A stretch of DNA of 64,000 bases from Vreelandella titanicae BH1 (GCF_000336575.1 NZ_AOPO01000001.1:124001-188000); one strand, 5' to 3'. Positions 34,959 to 43,908 are shown, counted from the stretch's first letter. The notes: generated by a model not told the origin, from the sequence alone. A program made the numbers and translations.

Positions 34959-36458
34959 TCAAACGCTTAGCGACATCCACACCGTCTTCACTTCGCAGTA
35001 TTTCTCCTGCGCGTGAAGCGATTTATCGCGCCCATTGCCCGACTGCTTCACGCCGCCGAAAGGCACTGTCTGATCGATACCCGCCCAGTTATTCACATAT
35101 ACCTGGCCGGATTGCAGGCGCCGCGAGACCCGCATAATGCGGTCAATATCCTGGCTCCAAACACCAGCAGCGAGTCCAAAGTCACTATCATTCGCCAGTG
35201 CAATCGCTTGCTCTTCGCTGTCGAAACCGAACACACTCAGTACTGGGCCAAAGATTTCTTCGCGGCCAATGCGCATATCGGGAGTAACATCATCGAAAAC
35301 CGTCGGCGCCAGGAAATACCCATTGGAATCGCTGGCTTCACCCCTTAGCTTCAGCGTGGCGCCTTCGCTCTCGCCCTGGCGAATATAATCAAGTACCCGT
35401 TGGTACTGCGCTTCATCGACCATGGCGCCCATAAAGCTATCCGGGTCGAGCGGGTCTCCTGGCTGCATGTGCTCAGCAGCTTTCACCACGCGGGCCACAA
35501 AATCCTTGCGAATACTGTTTTCCACCAACAGTCGCGAACCGGCAATACAGACTTCGCCTTGGTTGTGGAAAATAGCTTCCGCAGCGCTTTGGGCGACGGC
35601 ATCGAGATATTGGCAGTCAGCGAAAACGATATTAGGGCTTTTGCCACCGCACTCTAGAAACACGCGTTTCAGGTTGGATTGTCCAGCGTACTGCATGAGC
35701 TGTTTACCCACAGCCGTGGAGCCGGTAAACGCCAGACAATCTACCTGCATGGAGAGCGCCAGAGCTTTGCCCACCGTATGGCCGTAACCGGGTAAAACCT
35801 GAAATACGCCGTCAGGAATACCGGATTCCTGGGCAAGATGCGCCAAGCGCAGCGCCGACAAAGGCGATTTTTCCGACGGTTTGAGAATCACGCTGTTGCC
35901 CGCGGCCAGTGCCGGGGCAATCTTCCAGGACGTCATCATCAGTGGAAAATTCCATGGCACAATAGCCGCCACGACCCCCATTGGCTCGCGTAGCACCAAC
36001 CCTAGCGCACGATCTCCAGTGGGTGCCACTTCGCCATAAAGCTTGTCGATACATTCCGCCTGATAGCGTAAGCACGCTACAGTGCCTGCCAAATCCCCTA
36101 GCGAGCTGGAAATCGGCTTACCCATATCGAGCGTATCGAGTAACGCCAACTCATCGCGGTGCGTCTCTACCAAATCCGCGAGGCGCAGCAGCACTCGCTT
36201 GCGCTTACTCGGGTGGCAACGTGACCAGACACCGCTTTCAAAGGTTGCACGGGCCGCTTGCGTCGCGCGCTCAGCATCTTGTGCATCGCAGCTGGCCACT
36301 TCAGCAAGAACATTTCTGGAGGCAGGGTTGATACTGGTCAGTGTGCTGCCATCTGCGGCAGCCACAAACTCGCCATTGATAAAAGCGCGCGTTTCAAAGC
36401 TCAGTGACGCTGCTTTTGCTTGCCAGTCGGCTAGGGTTTTCGTGTTATCTGCCGCCAT
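34959..36458 (-). CDS. puuC: PuuC-like gamma-glutamyl-aminobutyraldehyde dehydrogenase
   Basis: A 499-residue aldehyde dehydrogenase. Features are VVAAIVPWNFPLMMTSWKIA, FTGSTAVGKQLMQYAG, the base Glu in FLECGGKSPNI and the catalytic Cys in NQGEVCIAGSR. Length and the N-terminal LADWQAKAASLSFETRAFI match PuuC, which oxidises gamma-glutamyl-gamma-aminobutyraldehyde and other aminoaldehydes. It starts with a 1-bp TAATG overlap with the aminotransferase gene, so the two are coupled. A close paralogue lies at 55011-56510. Confidence 0.88.
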   Translation of the reverse strand: MAADNTKTLADWQAKAASLSFETRAFINGEFVAAADGSTLTSINPASRNVLAEVASCDAQDAERATQAARATFESGVWSRCHPSKRKRVLLRLADLVETHRDELALLDTLDMGKPISSSLGDLAGTVACLRYQAECIDKLYGEVAPTGDRALGLVLREPMGVVAAIVPWNFPLMMTSWKIAPALAAGNSVILKPSEKSPLSALRLAHLAQESGIPDGVFQVLPGYGHTVGKALALSMQVDCLAFTGSTAVGKQLMQYAGQSNLKRVFLECGGKSPNIVFADCQYLDAVAQSAAEAIFHNQGEVCIAGSRLLVENSIRKDFVARVVKAAEHMQPGDPLDPDSFMGAMVDEAQYQRVLDYIRQGESEGATLKLRGEASDSNGYFLAPTVFDDVTPDMRIGREEIFGPVLSVFGFDSEEQAIALANDSDFGLAAGVWSQDIDRIMRVSRRLQSGQVYVNNWAGIDQTVPFGGVKQSGNGRDKSLHAQEKYCEVKTVWMSLSV

Positions 36459-37834
36459 TATGCACTCTCCATGGGGTGTGTTATCGCCAGCTTTTCGGCT
36501 GTTTTGTCCAGTGCCAAACGCGCTTTGCTCACCAGTTCATCAATTTCACTGTGCGTGATGATGAGCGGCGGGGACATCACCATGGTGTCGCCCACTGAGC
36601 GCATCACTAGCCCGCTTTCGAAACACAAATCACGGCACAGATTGCCTACGGAAAGGGATTTATCGAAGCGCTCGCCAGTGCTCTTGTCAGCGACCAGTTC
36701 CAGTGCGCCGATCAAGCCTAACGAACGCACCTCACCCACCAGCGGATGTTCAGCCAGTTCCTGCCAGCGTTTAGCCAGATAAGGGCCCAGGTCATTGCGA
36801 ACGTTGTCGACCACTTGCTCACTTTCCATCAGTTCGAGGTTTTTAAGCGCAACAGCCGCACAGACCGGGTGGCCGGAGTAAGTAAAGCCGTGGAAGAACT
36901 CACCTCCCTCTTCTATCAATGTATCGGCCACGCGATCTCCCACCAGCACCGCGCCAATGGGCAGATAGCCCGACGACAGCCCCTTGGCAATCGGCATCAG
37001 GTCAGGTGTTAGCCCATAGTGAGTACTGCCAAACCACTCGCCTAAACGCCCAAAGCCGCAAATGACTTCGTCGGCAATCAGCAAAATATCGTACTTAGCC
37101 AACACTTCTTTCACCGCAGGCCAATAGCTGTCCGGCGGAATGATCGCACCACCTGCGCCCTGCACCGGCTCGGCAATAAAAGCCGCTACGTTGTCTTCAC
37201 CTAATAACAGGATTTTCTCTTCTAACGCTTGGGCACACTGCTTGCCGAAGGCCTCCTGACTCATGTCGCGACCATCCCCAAACCAGTAAGGCTGGCAAAT
37301 ATGGGTAATTCCCGGCACACAAGGGCCACCTTGATCATGCATCGGCGCCATGCCGCCAAGGCTCATACCCGCCACGGTAGAACCGTGATAACCATTTTCA
37401 CGCGAGATGATCCACTGCTTTTCCGGCTTGCCTTTGATCGCCCAATAGCGTCGCACCATGCGCAGCACGGTATCGTTGGCTTCGGAACCGGATCCAGTGA
37501 AGAACACATGATTGATATGCTCGGGAGCCAACTCACTTAGCTTGGCGGCCAGCTTCACTGCCGGTGGGTGGGTGGTTTTAAAGAAGTTGTTGTAATACGG
37601 CAGCTGCTGCATCTGCTCGGTGGCTGCCTCAACCAACTCCTGACGCCCGTAACCGAGATTGACGCACCAAAGTCCCGCCATACCATCAAGAATACGATTG
37701 CCCTGGCTGTCGTAAATGTATACCCCATCGGCATGAGTGATGATGCGGCTACCCTCTGCGCCGAGCGATTTAAAGTCGGTGAATGGATGAAGGTGATGTT
37801 GGCGATCCAACGCCTGGTAATCCTGGGTCTGCAT
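36458..37834 (-). CDS. spuC: SpuC-like putrescine/polyamine:pyruvate aminotransferase
   Basis: A 458-residue class III aminotransferase. The start DRQHHLHPFTDFKSL, then MAGLWCVNLGYGRQEL, FFTGSGSEANDT, ENGYHGSTVAGMSLGG, LIADEVICGFGRLGEWFGS and AKGLSSGYLPIGAVLV with the PLP lysine, are typical of the putrescine-pyruvate (SpuC) branch. It would make 4-aminobutanal for the coupled aldehyde dehydrogenase. AGGA lies 8 bp before the ATG. It is downstream of the puuD-like gene on the same strand (35-bp gap). Diamine specificity is a family expectation. Confidence 0.87.
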   Translation of the reverse strand: MQTQDYQALDRQHHLHPFTDFKSLGAEGSRIITHADGVYIYDSQGNRILDGMAGLWCVNLGYGRQELVEAATEQMQQLPYYNNFFKTTHPPAVKLAAKLSELAPEHINHVFFTGSGSEANDTVLRMVRRYWAIKGKPEKQWIISRENGYHGSTVAGMSLGGMAPMHDQGGPCVPGITHICQPYWFGDGRDMSQEAFGKQCAQALEEKILLLGEDNVAAFIAEPVQGAGGAIIPPDSYWPAVKEVLAKYDILLIADEVICGFGRLGEWFGSTHYGLTPDLMPIAKGLSSGYLPIGAVLVGDRVADTLIEEGGEFFHGFTYSGHPVCAAVALKNLELMESEQVVDNVRNDLGPYLAKRWQELAEHPLVGEVRSLGLIGALELVADKSTGERFDKSLSVGNLCRDLCFESGLVMRSVGDTMVMSPPLIITHSEIDELVSKARLALDKTAEKLAITHPMESA

Positions 37835-37869
37835 AGGTCAGTTCCTGCTCAAATCGTTGCAACAAGCGT

Positions 37870-38676
37870 TCAGCCGGCAGCAAGCTGGGCGGCGCGTTGG
37901 GTACGATGCTGACGGCAGGCCGTCGCAAAGCCCTGAAAGAGTGCATCATAGAAAGGGTGTTCTTTAGGGCGCCACTCCGGATGCCACTGAACAGCTAGTG
38001 CGAACGCGGCGGCGCCGCGCACGGAGACCGCTTCGACTAACCCATCCGGTGCCCAGGCTTCTGCTTCCAGCCCCGACGCAAGCTGATCAATCCCCTGCTG
38101 GTGCAGTGAATTCACCTCAGCATGCTCGCCGCGATAGAGCGCCGCCAGGGCACCATTAGCGCGAATTTTTACCGTATGGGAGGGTGCATAATGGCCCGCC
38201 ATGTCATCAGCGGGCGGCTCACGATGATCGAGCATGCCTGGTAGCGTTTGTACGGCTTGGTGAAGCGTGCCCCCCAGGGCGACGTTCATTTCCTGAAAGC
38301 CTCGACAAATGCCAAATAAAGGCAACGCCTGACGTAACGCCTCATGCACCCAGCAAAGCGCCGCTTCATCGCGCCGTGCGTCATCCCGGGTATTCTCTGG
38401 GGCGCGCTCGGCACCATAGCGATTAGGAGCGACGTTGGTGTAACTGCCGGTTAGCATCAAGCCATCCAGGCTGCCCAACAGAGCGATGGCCTGCTCGGCA
38501 CGCTGATCAGGCGTTAACATATCGGCGGCTAACACAGGAAGAATCACCGGCGTGACGTCGTAGTGGTAGAGCGCCTGTAGGAATTTATCGGTCACTATCT
38601 GAGCAGGATGACCTTCCACCTCTCGGCAGCAGGCGATAACACCCACCAGGGGGCGCGAAGAATGCGTTGCTTGCAT
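37870..38676 (-). CDS. puuD: Gamma-glutamyl-gamma-aminobutyrate hydrolase (class I glutamine amidotransferase-like)
   Basis: A 268-residue C26-family hydrolase that splits gamma-glutamyl-GABA to glutamate and GABA. The nucleophile elbow is PLFGICRGFQEMNVALGG, with the catalytic Cys near residue 120, and QWHPEW near the C-terminus supplies His and Glu. Length matches PuuD (254). I use the ATG at 38676 rather than a TTG two codons upstream. It is divergent from the puuA-like gene and heads the minus-strand run puuD-spuC-puuC-nhaC-puuR. Confidence 0.9.
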   Translation of the reverse strand: MQATHSSRPLVGVIACCREVEGHPAQIVTDKFLQALYHYDVTPVILPVLAADMLTPDQRAEQAIALLGSLDGLMLTGSYTNVAPNRYGAERAPENTRDDARRDEAALCWVHEALRQALPLFGICRGFQEMNVALGGTLHQAVQTLPGMLDHREPPADDMAGHYAPSHTVKIRANGALAALYRGEHAEVNSLHQQGIDQLASGLEAEAWAPDGLVEAVSVRGAAAFALAVQWHPEWRPKEHPFYDALFQGFATACRQHRTQRAAQLAAG

Positions 38677-38831
38677 AGTCAATACACTTTGTCGGTTGTT
38701 ATGTTTTATTCAACACTCAACTCAACATAGCGTGGCTCGTTTTATTTTCCAAGCGTAAAATGACTTTTTTGCCAAAAAATACGCTAAATAACTGATAAAA
38801 ATACAATAAATAAATACATACATCACGGAGC

Positions 38832-38843
38832 ATAAATATTTAT
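38832..38843. promoter_or_regulatory. Perfect AT palindrome in the puuD/puuA divergent promoter
   Basis: ATAAATATTTAT is a perfect 12-bp palindrome about 100 bp upstream of puuA and 160 bp upstream of puuD, in a strongly AT-rich region. It overlaps the 12-mer ATATTTATACGA that is also found near 2837. It could be a PuuR operator, but such palindromes also arise by chance in AT-rich promoters. Confidence 0.35.
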
Positions 38844-38942
38844 ACGATTTTTGTTATTAAATAATTGACAGAAACGATCGACACCGCAAGGATACTGTTA
38901 GCAGAAACACAACTAACACGGCATAAAAATAAGGTACAACGT

Positions 38943-40331
38943 ATGTCCTCTGCCAATGACACAGACGCTCAAAACGTAGCTTCGGACTTTCTCGACCGGC
39001 ACCCAGACATCACCACTATTGACCTGTTGATCAGCGACCTTAACGGTGTCATCCGAGGGAAGCGTATTCCTTGCGACAACCTCGCCAAAGTGTTTGAAAA
39101 AGGCATTTATCTGCCGGCTTCAGTATTTGCGTTGGACATCAATGGCAACACCGTGGAAGAGACCGGGCTTGGGCTTTCCAGCGGTGACGGTGACCGCGTA
39201 TGTCGCGCCATTCCCGGCACACTCAACCCGGTCACCTGGATGGATAACAACCAGTATGGCCAGCTATTGATGACCATGGAGGAGATGGATGGCTCGCCGT
39301 TTTTTGCCGATCCTCGCCAAATACTGCGGCGTATTCTCGAGCAGTTCTCCGACCGTGGCTTAACCCCCGTCGTCGCCCTTGAACTAGAGTTTTATCTGGT
39401 CGATCGTTTACGCGACGAAGGAAACTTGATTCAGCCACCTCAATCCCCTTCCAGCGGCGAGCGGGCTACTCAAAGCCAGCTTTATTCGATGCTGGAGCTA
39501 GACGAGTACGCTGAATTTATCAATGACTTGCAGTGTGCCGCCCAGGCGCAGGGGTTGCCGTTGGATACGGTATTGAAAGAGTGCGCACCAGGTCAGTTTG
39601 AAGCCAACCTGATTCATACGGATGATGCGTTAAGTGCCTGCGACCACTCGGTGCTGCTCAAGCGACTGATCAAGGGCGTTGCCTTAAAGCATGGCTTTGA
39701 GGCTACCTTTATGGCCAAGCCTTACGGTCTAGAAGCCGGTAGCGGCACCCATGTTCACGTCAGTCTGGTAGATAGCAACGGGCATAATATCTTTGCCGAA
39801 AACGGCGACGACCCGCTGGAGAGCACAGCACTGCAACACGCTGTAGGAGGGCTGTTGGAACTGATGCCAGACTCCATGGCACTGTTGGCTCCCAATCTCA
39901 ATTCTTTCCGCCGTTTTCAGGAAGGGCTCTATGTGCCCATGGCACCTACCTGGGGTTACGACAACCGCTCCGTGGCAATACGCGTTCCCGCTGGCCCAAA
40001 AGAAGCCCGACGAATAGAGCATCGTGTAGCGGGTGCCGACGTAAATCCCTACCTTTTACTGGCCACCGTGCTGGCATCCATCCACCATGGCCTAAACCAG
40101 CAGATTGCACCTACCGAACCCATCATCGGCAACGCCTATGAGCAAATTGCACCTCAGTTAACTAACAGCTGGGCTCATGCGCTGCACTTGCTGGGCAACA
40201 GCCGCGTACTCGCTGAACAACTTGGCGAAGACTTCATTAACGTATTCATTGCCAACCGCCAAGCAGAGCGCGCCGACACCATGCGTGAAGTCAGCGCCAT
40301 GGAGTACGACTGGTACCTGCGCCACGTATGA
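38943..40331 (+). CDS. puuA: Gamma-glutamylputrescine synthetase (glutamine synthetase family)
   Basis: A 462-residue glutamine-synthetase-like ligase that joins glutamate to putrescine using ATP. The N-terminal beta-grasp segment has LLISDLNGVIRGKRIP; the catalytic domain has VVALELEFYLVD, PGQFEANLIHTDDAL, FMAKPYGLEAGSGTHVHVSLVD and APTWGYDNRSVAIRVP. The loss of the typical glutamine-synthetase ammonium-site motifs fits PuuA/GlnA-like enzymes. The ATG at 38943 has AAGG upstream and gives the usual length; an earlier TTG start would add 26 residues. It ends at a strong terminator. Confidence 0.91.
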   Translation: MSSANDTDAQNVASDFLDRHPDITTIDLLISDLNGVIRGKRIPCDNLAKVFEKGIYLPASVFALDINGNTVEETGLGLSSGDGDRVCRAIPGTLNPVTWMDNNQYGQLLMTMEEMDGSPFFADPRQILRRILEQFSDRGLTPVVALELEFYLVDRLRDEGNLIQPPQSPSSGERATQSQLYSMLELDEYAEFINDLQCAAQAQGLPLDTVLKECAPGQFEANLIHTDDALSACDHSVLLKRLIKGVALKHGFEATFMAKPYGLEAGSGTHVHVSLVDSNGHNIFAENGDDPLESTALQHAVGGLLELMPDSMALLAPNLNSFRRFQEGLYVPMAPTWGYDNRSVAIRVPAGPKEARRIEHRVAGADVNPYLLLATVLASIHHGLNQQIAPTEPIIGNAYEQIAPQLTNSWAHALHLLGNSRVLAEQLGEDFINVFIANRQAERADTMREVSAMEYDWYLRHV

Positions 40332-40355
40332 GTTGTTAGACCGCTGATAGAACAG

Positions 40356-40385
40356 AGAGAGGCGCTCGCCGCCTCTCTTGTTATT
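40356..40385 (+). terminator. Rho-independent terminator after puuA
   Basis: A perfect 9-bp stem, AGAGAGGCG and CGCCTCTCT, with a 5-base loop, is followed by TGTTATTTTT. It lies 25 bp after the puuA stop. Confidence 0.9.
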
Positions 40386-40461
40386 TTTGCCAGCTTTACC
40401 CTCCTATCCTGCCCTTCTATTAGCTTTTTATTCCGTGTTATCCGTGAGCATCCGCGGCAAA

Positions 40462-40494
40462 TAAAAACGGGCTGACGAACATATCCGCCAGCCC
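40462..40494 (-). terminator. Rho-independent terminator after puuB
   Basis: On the minus strand a 9-bp stem, GGGCTGGCG with CGTCAGCCC (one G-T pair), is followed by GTTTTTATT. It lies 35 bp after the stop of the FAD oxidoreductase gene. Confidence 0.85.
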
Positions 40495-40528
40495 ACTTTC
40501 AAACCATCATCAAACTGATCAACAGGCC

Positions 40529-41821
40529 CTAAACCGCCAACCGGTCACGCATGGCGTAGAACCATGCTCCCATCGCGGAAAGCGGCACACGTAACAGACG
40601 CCCACCGGGCATGGGCAGGTGGGAAATCTGCGCAAAGGCTTCAAAACGCGCTTCTTCACCACTAATCGTTTCTGCCACTAACTTGCCAGCCAGATGGGAG
40701 CACGTTACCCCATGGCCAGAATACCCCTGCGCGTAGTAAACGTTGCTATTAATGCGGCCAAATTGCGGCAGGCGGTTGAGTGTTAGCAAGAAGTTTCCGC
40801 TCCAGGCGTAATCGACGCGAACATCGTCAAGCTCTGGGAAGGTAGATAGCATTTTTGGCCGAATAGCCGCCTCGATACTGGTGGGCTCTTGCCCGCCATA
40901 GTTCACGCCTCCGCCATACAGCAAACGGTTATCGGCGGTTAAGCGATAGTAATCCAAGAGGTAATTACAATCCTCGACCGCTTTATCGTTAGGCAGTAAT
41001 CGTGCGGCCAACTCTGCAGACAGCGGCTCAGTGGTAATGATCTGGGTGCCGCAAGGCATCGCTTTGCTTTCCAGCTTGGGTAGCAACCCTTGCAAATAGG
41101 CATTGCCAGCCATGACCACCCGCTGAGCGGTCACTCGGCCCTTGGGGGTATGCAGTATTACCGGTTCGCCATGTTCCACGTTTGTCACGGGGGAATGTTC
41201 AAAAATCTTTCCACCCAACGACTCCAGCGCCGCCGCCTGCCCCAGCACCAGATTGAGGGGATGCAAATGCCCACCAGAGTGATCCACCAAGGCGCCCACA
41301 TAGCGTTCGCTGCCTATCTCTCGCTTGACCTCTTCGCCTTCCAGCAGCTCAAGCTCCTGATGACCATAGCGTTCCCATAAGCTTTTTTGATCCTTTAAGC
41401 CTTCCCACTGTTTCTTATTACAGGCGGCAAAAAGGTTGCCCTCTTTTAGGTCGCAGTTGATCTGATACTTTTCAATGCGCTGACGGATAATTTGGTTACC
41501 CTCGAATGCCATAGCCCCCAGCGCTCGGGCGGTTTCAGCGCCGTTCTGTTTTTCGATAACATCCATATCACGGCTATAGCTATTAACGATCTGCCCACCA
41601 TTGCGACCGGAAGCTCCGAAGCCTATCGCCACACTTTCCAGCACCACCACTCGGTGACCGCGTTCCGCCAAATGCAGCGCTGCTGAGATACCCGTAAACC
41701 CAGCCCCTACGACACAGACATCACACTCCACATCCCTCTCCAATGTGGGCCTGTGTGATGTGGAGTTTGACGATGCCGCATAGTAGGAAGCCACATGACC
41801 AGAAGAAGCTTGAGGTTGCAT
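40529..41821 (-). CDS. puuB: FAD-dependent oxidoreductase, PuuB-like gamma-glutamylputrescine oxidase
   Basis: A 430-residue DAO-family flavoenzyme. The Rossmann motif is VCVVGAGFTGISAALHLAERG, seen in segments, followed by VAIGFGASGRNGGQIVNSYS, and the C-terminal YYAQGYSGHGVTCSHLAGKLVAE. The family oxidises primary or secondary amines with O2 or another acceptor. Length matches E. coli PuuB (426). Divergent gene order and closeness to puuA/puuD support gamma-glutamylputrescine as substrate, producing the aldehyde for PuuC. Confidence 0.86.
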   Translation of the reverse strand: MQPQASSGHVASYYAASSNSTSHRPTLERDVECDVCVVGAGFTGISAALHLAERGHRVVVLESVAIGFGASGRNGGQIVNSYSRDMDVIEKQNGAETARALGAMAFEGNQIIRQRIEKYQINCDLKEGNLFAACNKKQWEGLKDQKSLWERYGHQELELLEGEEVKREIGSERYVGALVDHSGGHLHPLNLVLGQAAALESLGGKIFEHSPVTNVEHGEPVILHTPKGRVTAQRVVMAGNAYLQGLLPKLESKAMPCGTQIITTEPLSAELAARLLPNDKAVEDCNYLLDYYRLTADNRLLYGGGVNYGGQEPTSIEAAIRPKMLSTFPELDDVRVDYAWSGNFLLTLNRLPQFGRINSNVYYAQGYSGHGVTCSHLAGKLVAETISGEEARFEAFAQISHLPMPGGRLLRVPLSAMGAWFYAMRDRLAV

Positions 41822-42187
41822 TTACCACCTTCCTTTTGTTGATTATTTTAACCAATCTGATCATATAGATCGCTGCAATAATGCGCAAGCATCAGCATAT
41901 AAAGGGGCTGTAGAGGAAAAACACTTTTTTCCCCTTCAAAAAATGTTATTAAAATAGCAACACTAACTCATAAAAAAGGCACGACCATTACACTAGAAAA
42001 AGTTACCTCACGTTTATATACCACCCCTTATATACAGCCCTTATGAAGGCGAGCTTTCAAGCAAACCGGTTGCGCCGTTTTCTACTTTTCGCAGGAGACT
42101 TTCCTGCTCACCCGCTAGCGTTGAGGCAGATAAAAGCGAGCTTAAAGCAGGTGCCTATACTGACCTTACCTATTAATGGAGGTCGCT
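41822..42187. other. AT-rich intergenic region holding a decayed gene end
   Basis: This 366-bp gap contains the promoters of the divergent puuB and M24-enzyme genes. It is AT-rich in its first 200 bp. Near its right end is a short fragment related to the 3' end of the TSUP gene (entered separately). I found no intact gene. Confidence 0.6.
42065..42127 (+). pseudogene. Remnant of a TSUP permease gene 3' end
   Basis: Read in one frame this gives TGCAVFYFSQETFLLTR and a stop, against TGIGVFYFFQGIFLLTR and a stop at the end of the TSUP gene at 31752-32492. Twelve of 17 residues match, and by hand count about 50 of 63 bases match, including nine bases after the stop (CGTTGAGGC). No TSUP-like sequence is recognisable upstream, so only the last codons of a second copy survive. 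Confidence 0.7.
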
Positions 42188-43375
42188 ATGGATTACCACC
42201 ACTACCGCACAGCCCTTGCGGAAACGCTCGCCCAAAGTGAGCTGCCTTTTCCCGCTGCCGAATACCAGGTGCGCCTGGATAAGGTGCGCAATGCCATGGC
42301 AGAGCATGGATTAGATGCGCTGCTGCTAACCGACCCCGCCGATATCAATTACCTCACCGGCTACCACACTTTTGAAGTCTCGGTGCACGCTTGCCTAGTC
42401 TGCACCCAAGCGCGGCTAGTGCTACAAGTCGCCTCGATTGAAACCGGTGCGGCAGTAGTTACCGCTCGGGTCGATGAGATCATCGGTTACCGCTGGGAAA
42501 ACTTGGATGAAATCATCACGCCACTGGCAGACCTGCTTTCCCCTTGCTCGAAAATTGGTATTGATGGCTGGAGCAGCGGGCTACGCTTTGGCGTCATTGA
42601 TGCGCTGATGCAGACTATCGGCCGTGAGCGTTTTAGCGAAGCAGGCACAGTGGTCGATGCGATTAGGATCGTAAAAAGCCCCGCCGAGCTTGAAATGCTG
42701 CAAGAGAGCGCACGAATCACCGCTCTCGGGTTAGAGACCGCGATACAGAGTATTCGCCCCGGCATGACCGACAACGATATTGCCGCCGTGGGCGCCAAAG
42801 CGCTGCTCGAAAACGGCAGCGAGTTTATGAGCCTCCAGCCAATTGTGACCAGTGGGCATCGTATTGGTGTGATTCACGTCAACCATAAGCGGCGTGTCAT
42901 ACAGCCTAACGAACCGGTTTTCCTAGAGTTCGGTGCCGCTTACCAACGCTATACGGCACCCATGATGCGGACTGCCGTGACGGGTGCTCCAAACCCGGCT
43001 CTCTCCGCCACTCGGGATCTTTGCCGCTCACTGTTTGAAGCGCTCTGCGACGCCATGCGTCCAGGCAATACCTTTGATGCCGCGGCCCAGGCGGCTGATG
43101 CCCTACTCGCCCCCCAGCGTGACCAGTATTTTTTCTCCGGTGTCTTTGGCTATGCCGTGGGCGCTCAGTTTCCGCCTAGCTGGGTGGAGGGCACCGGCTT
43201 TATCGCCAAAGGGCAGGCCCGTACTTTTGAAACCAACATGGTGTTTCACCTGCCGCTCTGCCTACGTGTGCCCGGCCAGTGGGGCGTTGGAATAAGCGAC
43301 ACCGTGGTGGTTACTGAAAACGGAGCCCAACCGCTGACCAATAACGACTGGCAGCTGTTTGAGGCGGGCTCATAA
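42188..43375 (+). CDS. M24-family (pita-bread fold) hydrolase resembling ectoine hydrolase/creatinase
   Basis: A 395-residue enzyme of the creatinase/aminopeptidase P fold. The N-terminal domain has LDALLLTDPADINYLTGYHTF; the C-terminal domain has IVKSPAELEMLQ, VTSGHRIGVIHVNHKRRVI and EFGAAYQRYTAPMMRT. The two aspartates that bind metal in M24 aminopeptidases (the usual DxG..Y..SD pattern) are Glu and Ala-Pro here, so a metal-dependent mechanism is unlikely. This fits creatinase and ectoine hydrolase (DoeA/EutD). GGAGG lies 5 bp before the ATG at 42188. The family is secure; ectoine as substrate is only a possibility because no doeB or other ectoine genes are adjacent. Confidence 0.78.
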   Translation: MDYHHYRTALAETLAQSELPFPAAEYQVRLDKVRNAMAEHGLDALLLTDPADINYLTGYHTFEVSVHACLVCTQARLVLQVASIETGAAVVTARVDEIIGYRWENLDEIITPLADLLSPCSKIGIDGWSSGLRFGVIDALMQTIGRERFSEAGTVVDAIRIVKSPAELEMLQESARITALGLETAIQSIRPGMTDNDIAAVGAKALLENGSEFMSLQPIVTSGHRIGVIHVNHKRRVIQPNEPVFLEFGAAYQRYTAPMMRTAVTGAPNPALSATRDLCRSLFEALCDAMRPGNTFDAAAQAADALLAPQRDQYFFSGVFGYAVGAQFPPSWVEGTGFIAKGQARTFETNMVFHLPLCLRVPGQWGVGISDTVVVTENGAQPLTNNDWQLFEAGS

Positions 43376-43536
43376 ACCACTGCGCCTTATAGCCATAGCA
43401 TTGACAGGTCGATGGAGTAGCGCTATCGTCAACCAAGATGCAAATGAGAAACACTCTCTTTATTTCATAGAGTAGATGGTCGGGTCTATGCCCACATTAT
43501 GCCCACAGGAAGCCACCAGCGTGAGGGAGCAGTGGA

Positions 43537-43908
43537 ATGACTAGCGAGCAGCGGCAACTTCGCCAAACGGTCATATTTTTGCGCACTTCTTTTGAAGCGG
43601 TGCAGCATTCTATTGCCGGCCGCCTGGAAGACCCGCTGCCCTGCTGGATGGATACCAGCATGCTTTCCATGCTGTCTCGGGAGCTCACTCGCTGCTGCCA
43701 ACAGTCCAAGCCGCTGTTTGCCCCAGCCGTCACCGAACAGCTCTATATCGCCTCGCAACAGTGCGAGCTGCTACTCAAACAGTGCCCAGGGGTGCTCAGC
43801 AGCGCGATCTGCTATCGCCAACTGGGTGCCATTATGTTGCCACTCTCTAGTGCGCTCCAGCAGATCGACACTCCTGCCAAACGGCGCTGGCCTTGGCAAC
43901 GACGTTAA
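43537..43908 (+). CDS. Small hypothetical cysteine-rich helical protein
   Basis: A 123-residue protein I do not recognise. It is predicted mostly helical, has six Cys (residues 36, 53, 54, 76, 83 and 92), and ends in a basic and tryptophan-rich tail (KRRWPWQRR). GGGAG precedes the ATG. It lies 161 bp after the M24 enzyme gene and 172 bp before the YfcC transporter gene on the same strand. The paired and spaced cysteines could bind a metal or form disulfides, but there is no established motif. Confidence 0.55.
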   Translation: MTSEQRQLRQTVIFLRTSFEAVQHSIAGRLEDPLPCWMDTSMLSMLSRELTRCCQQSKPLFAPAVTEQLYIASQQCELLLKQCPGVLSSAICYRQLGAIMLPLSSALQQIDTPAKRRWPWQRR

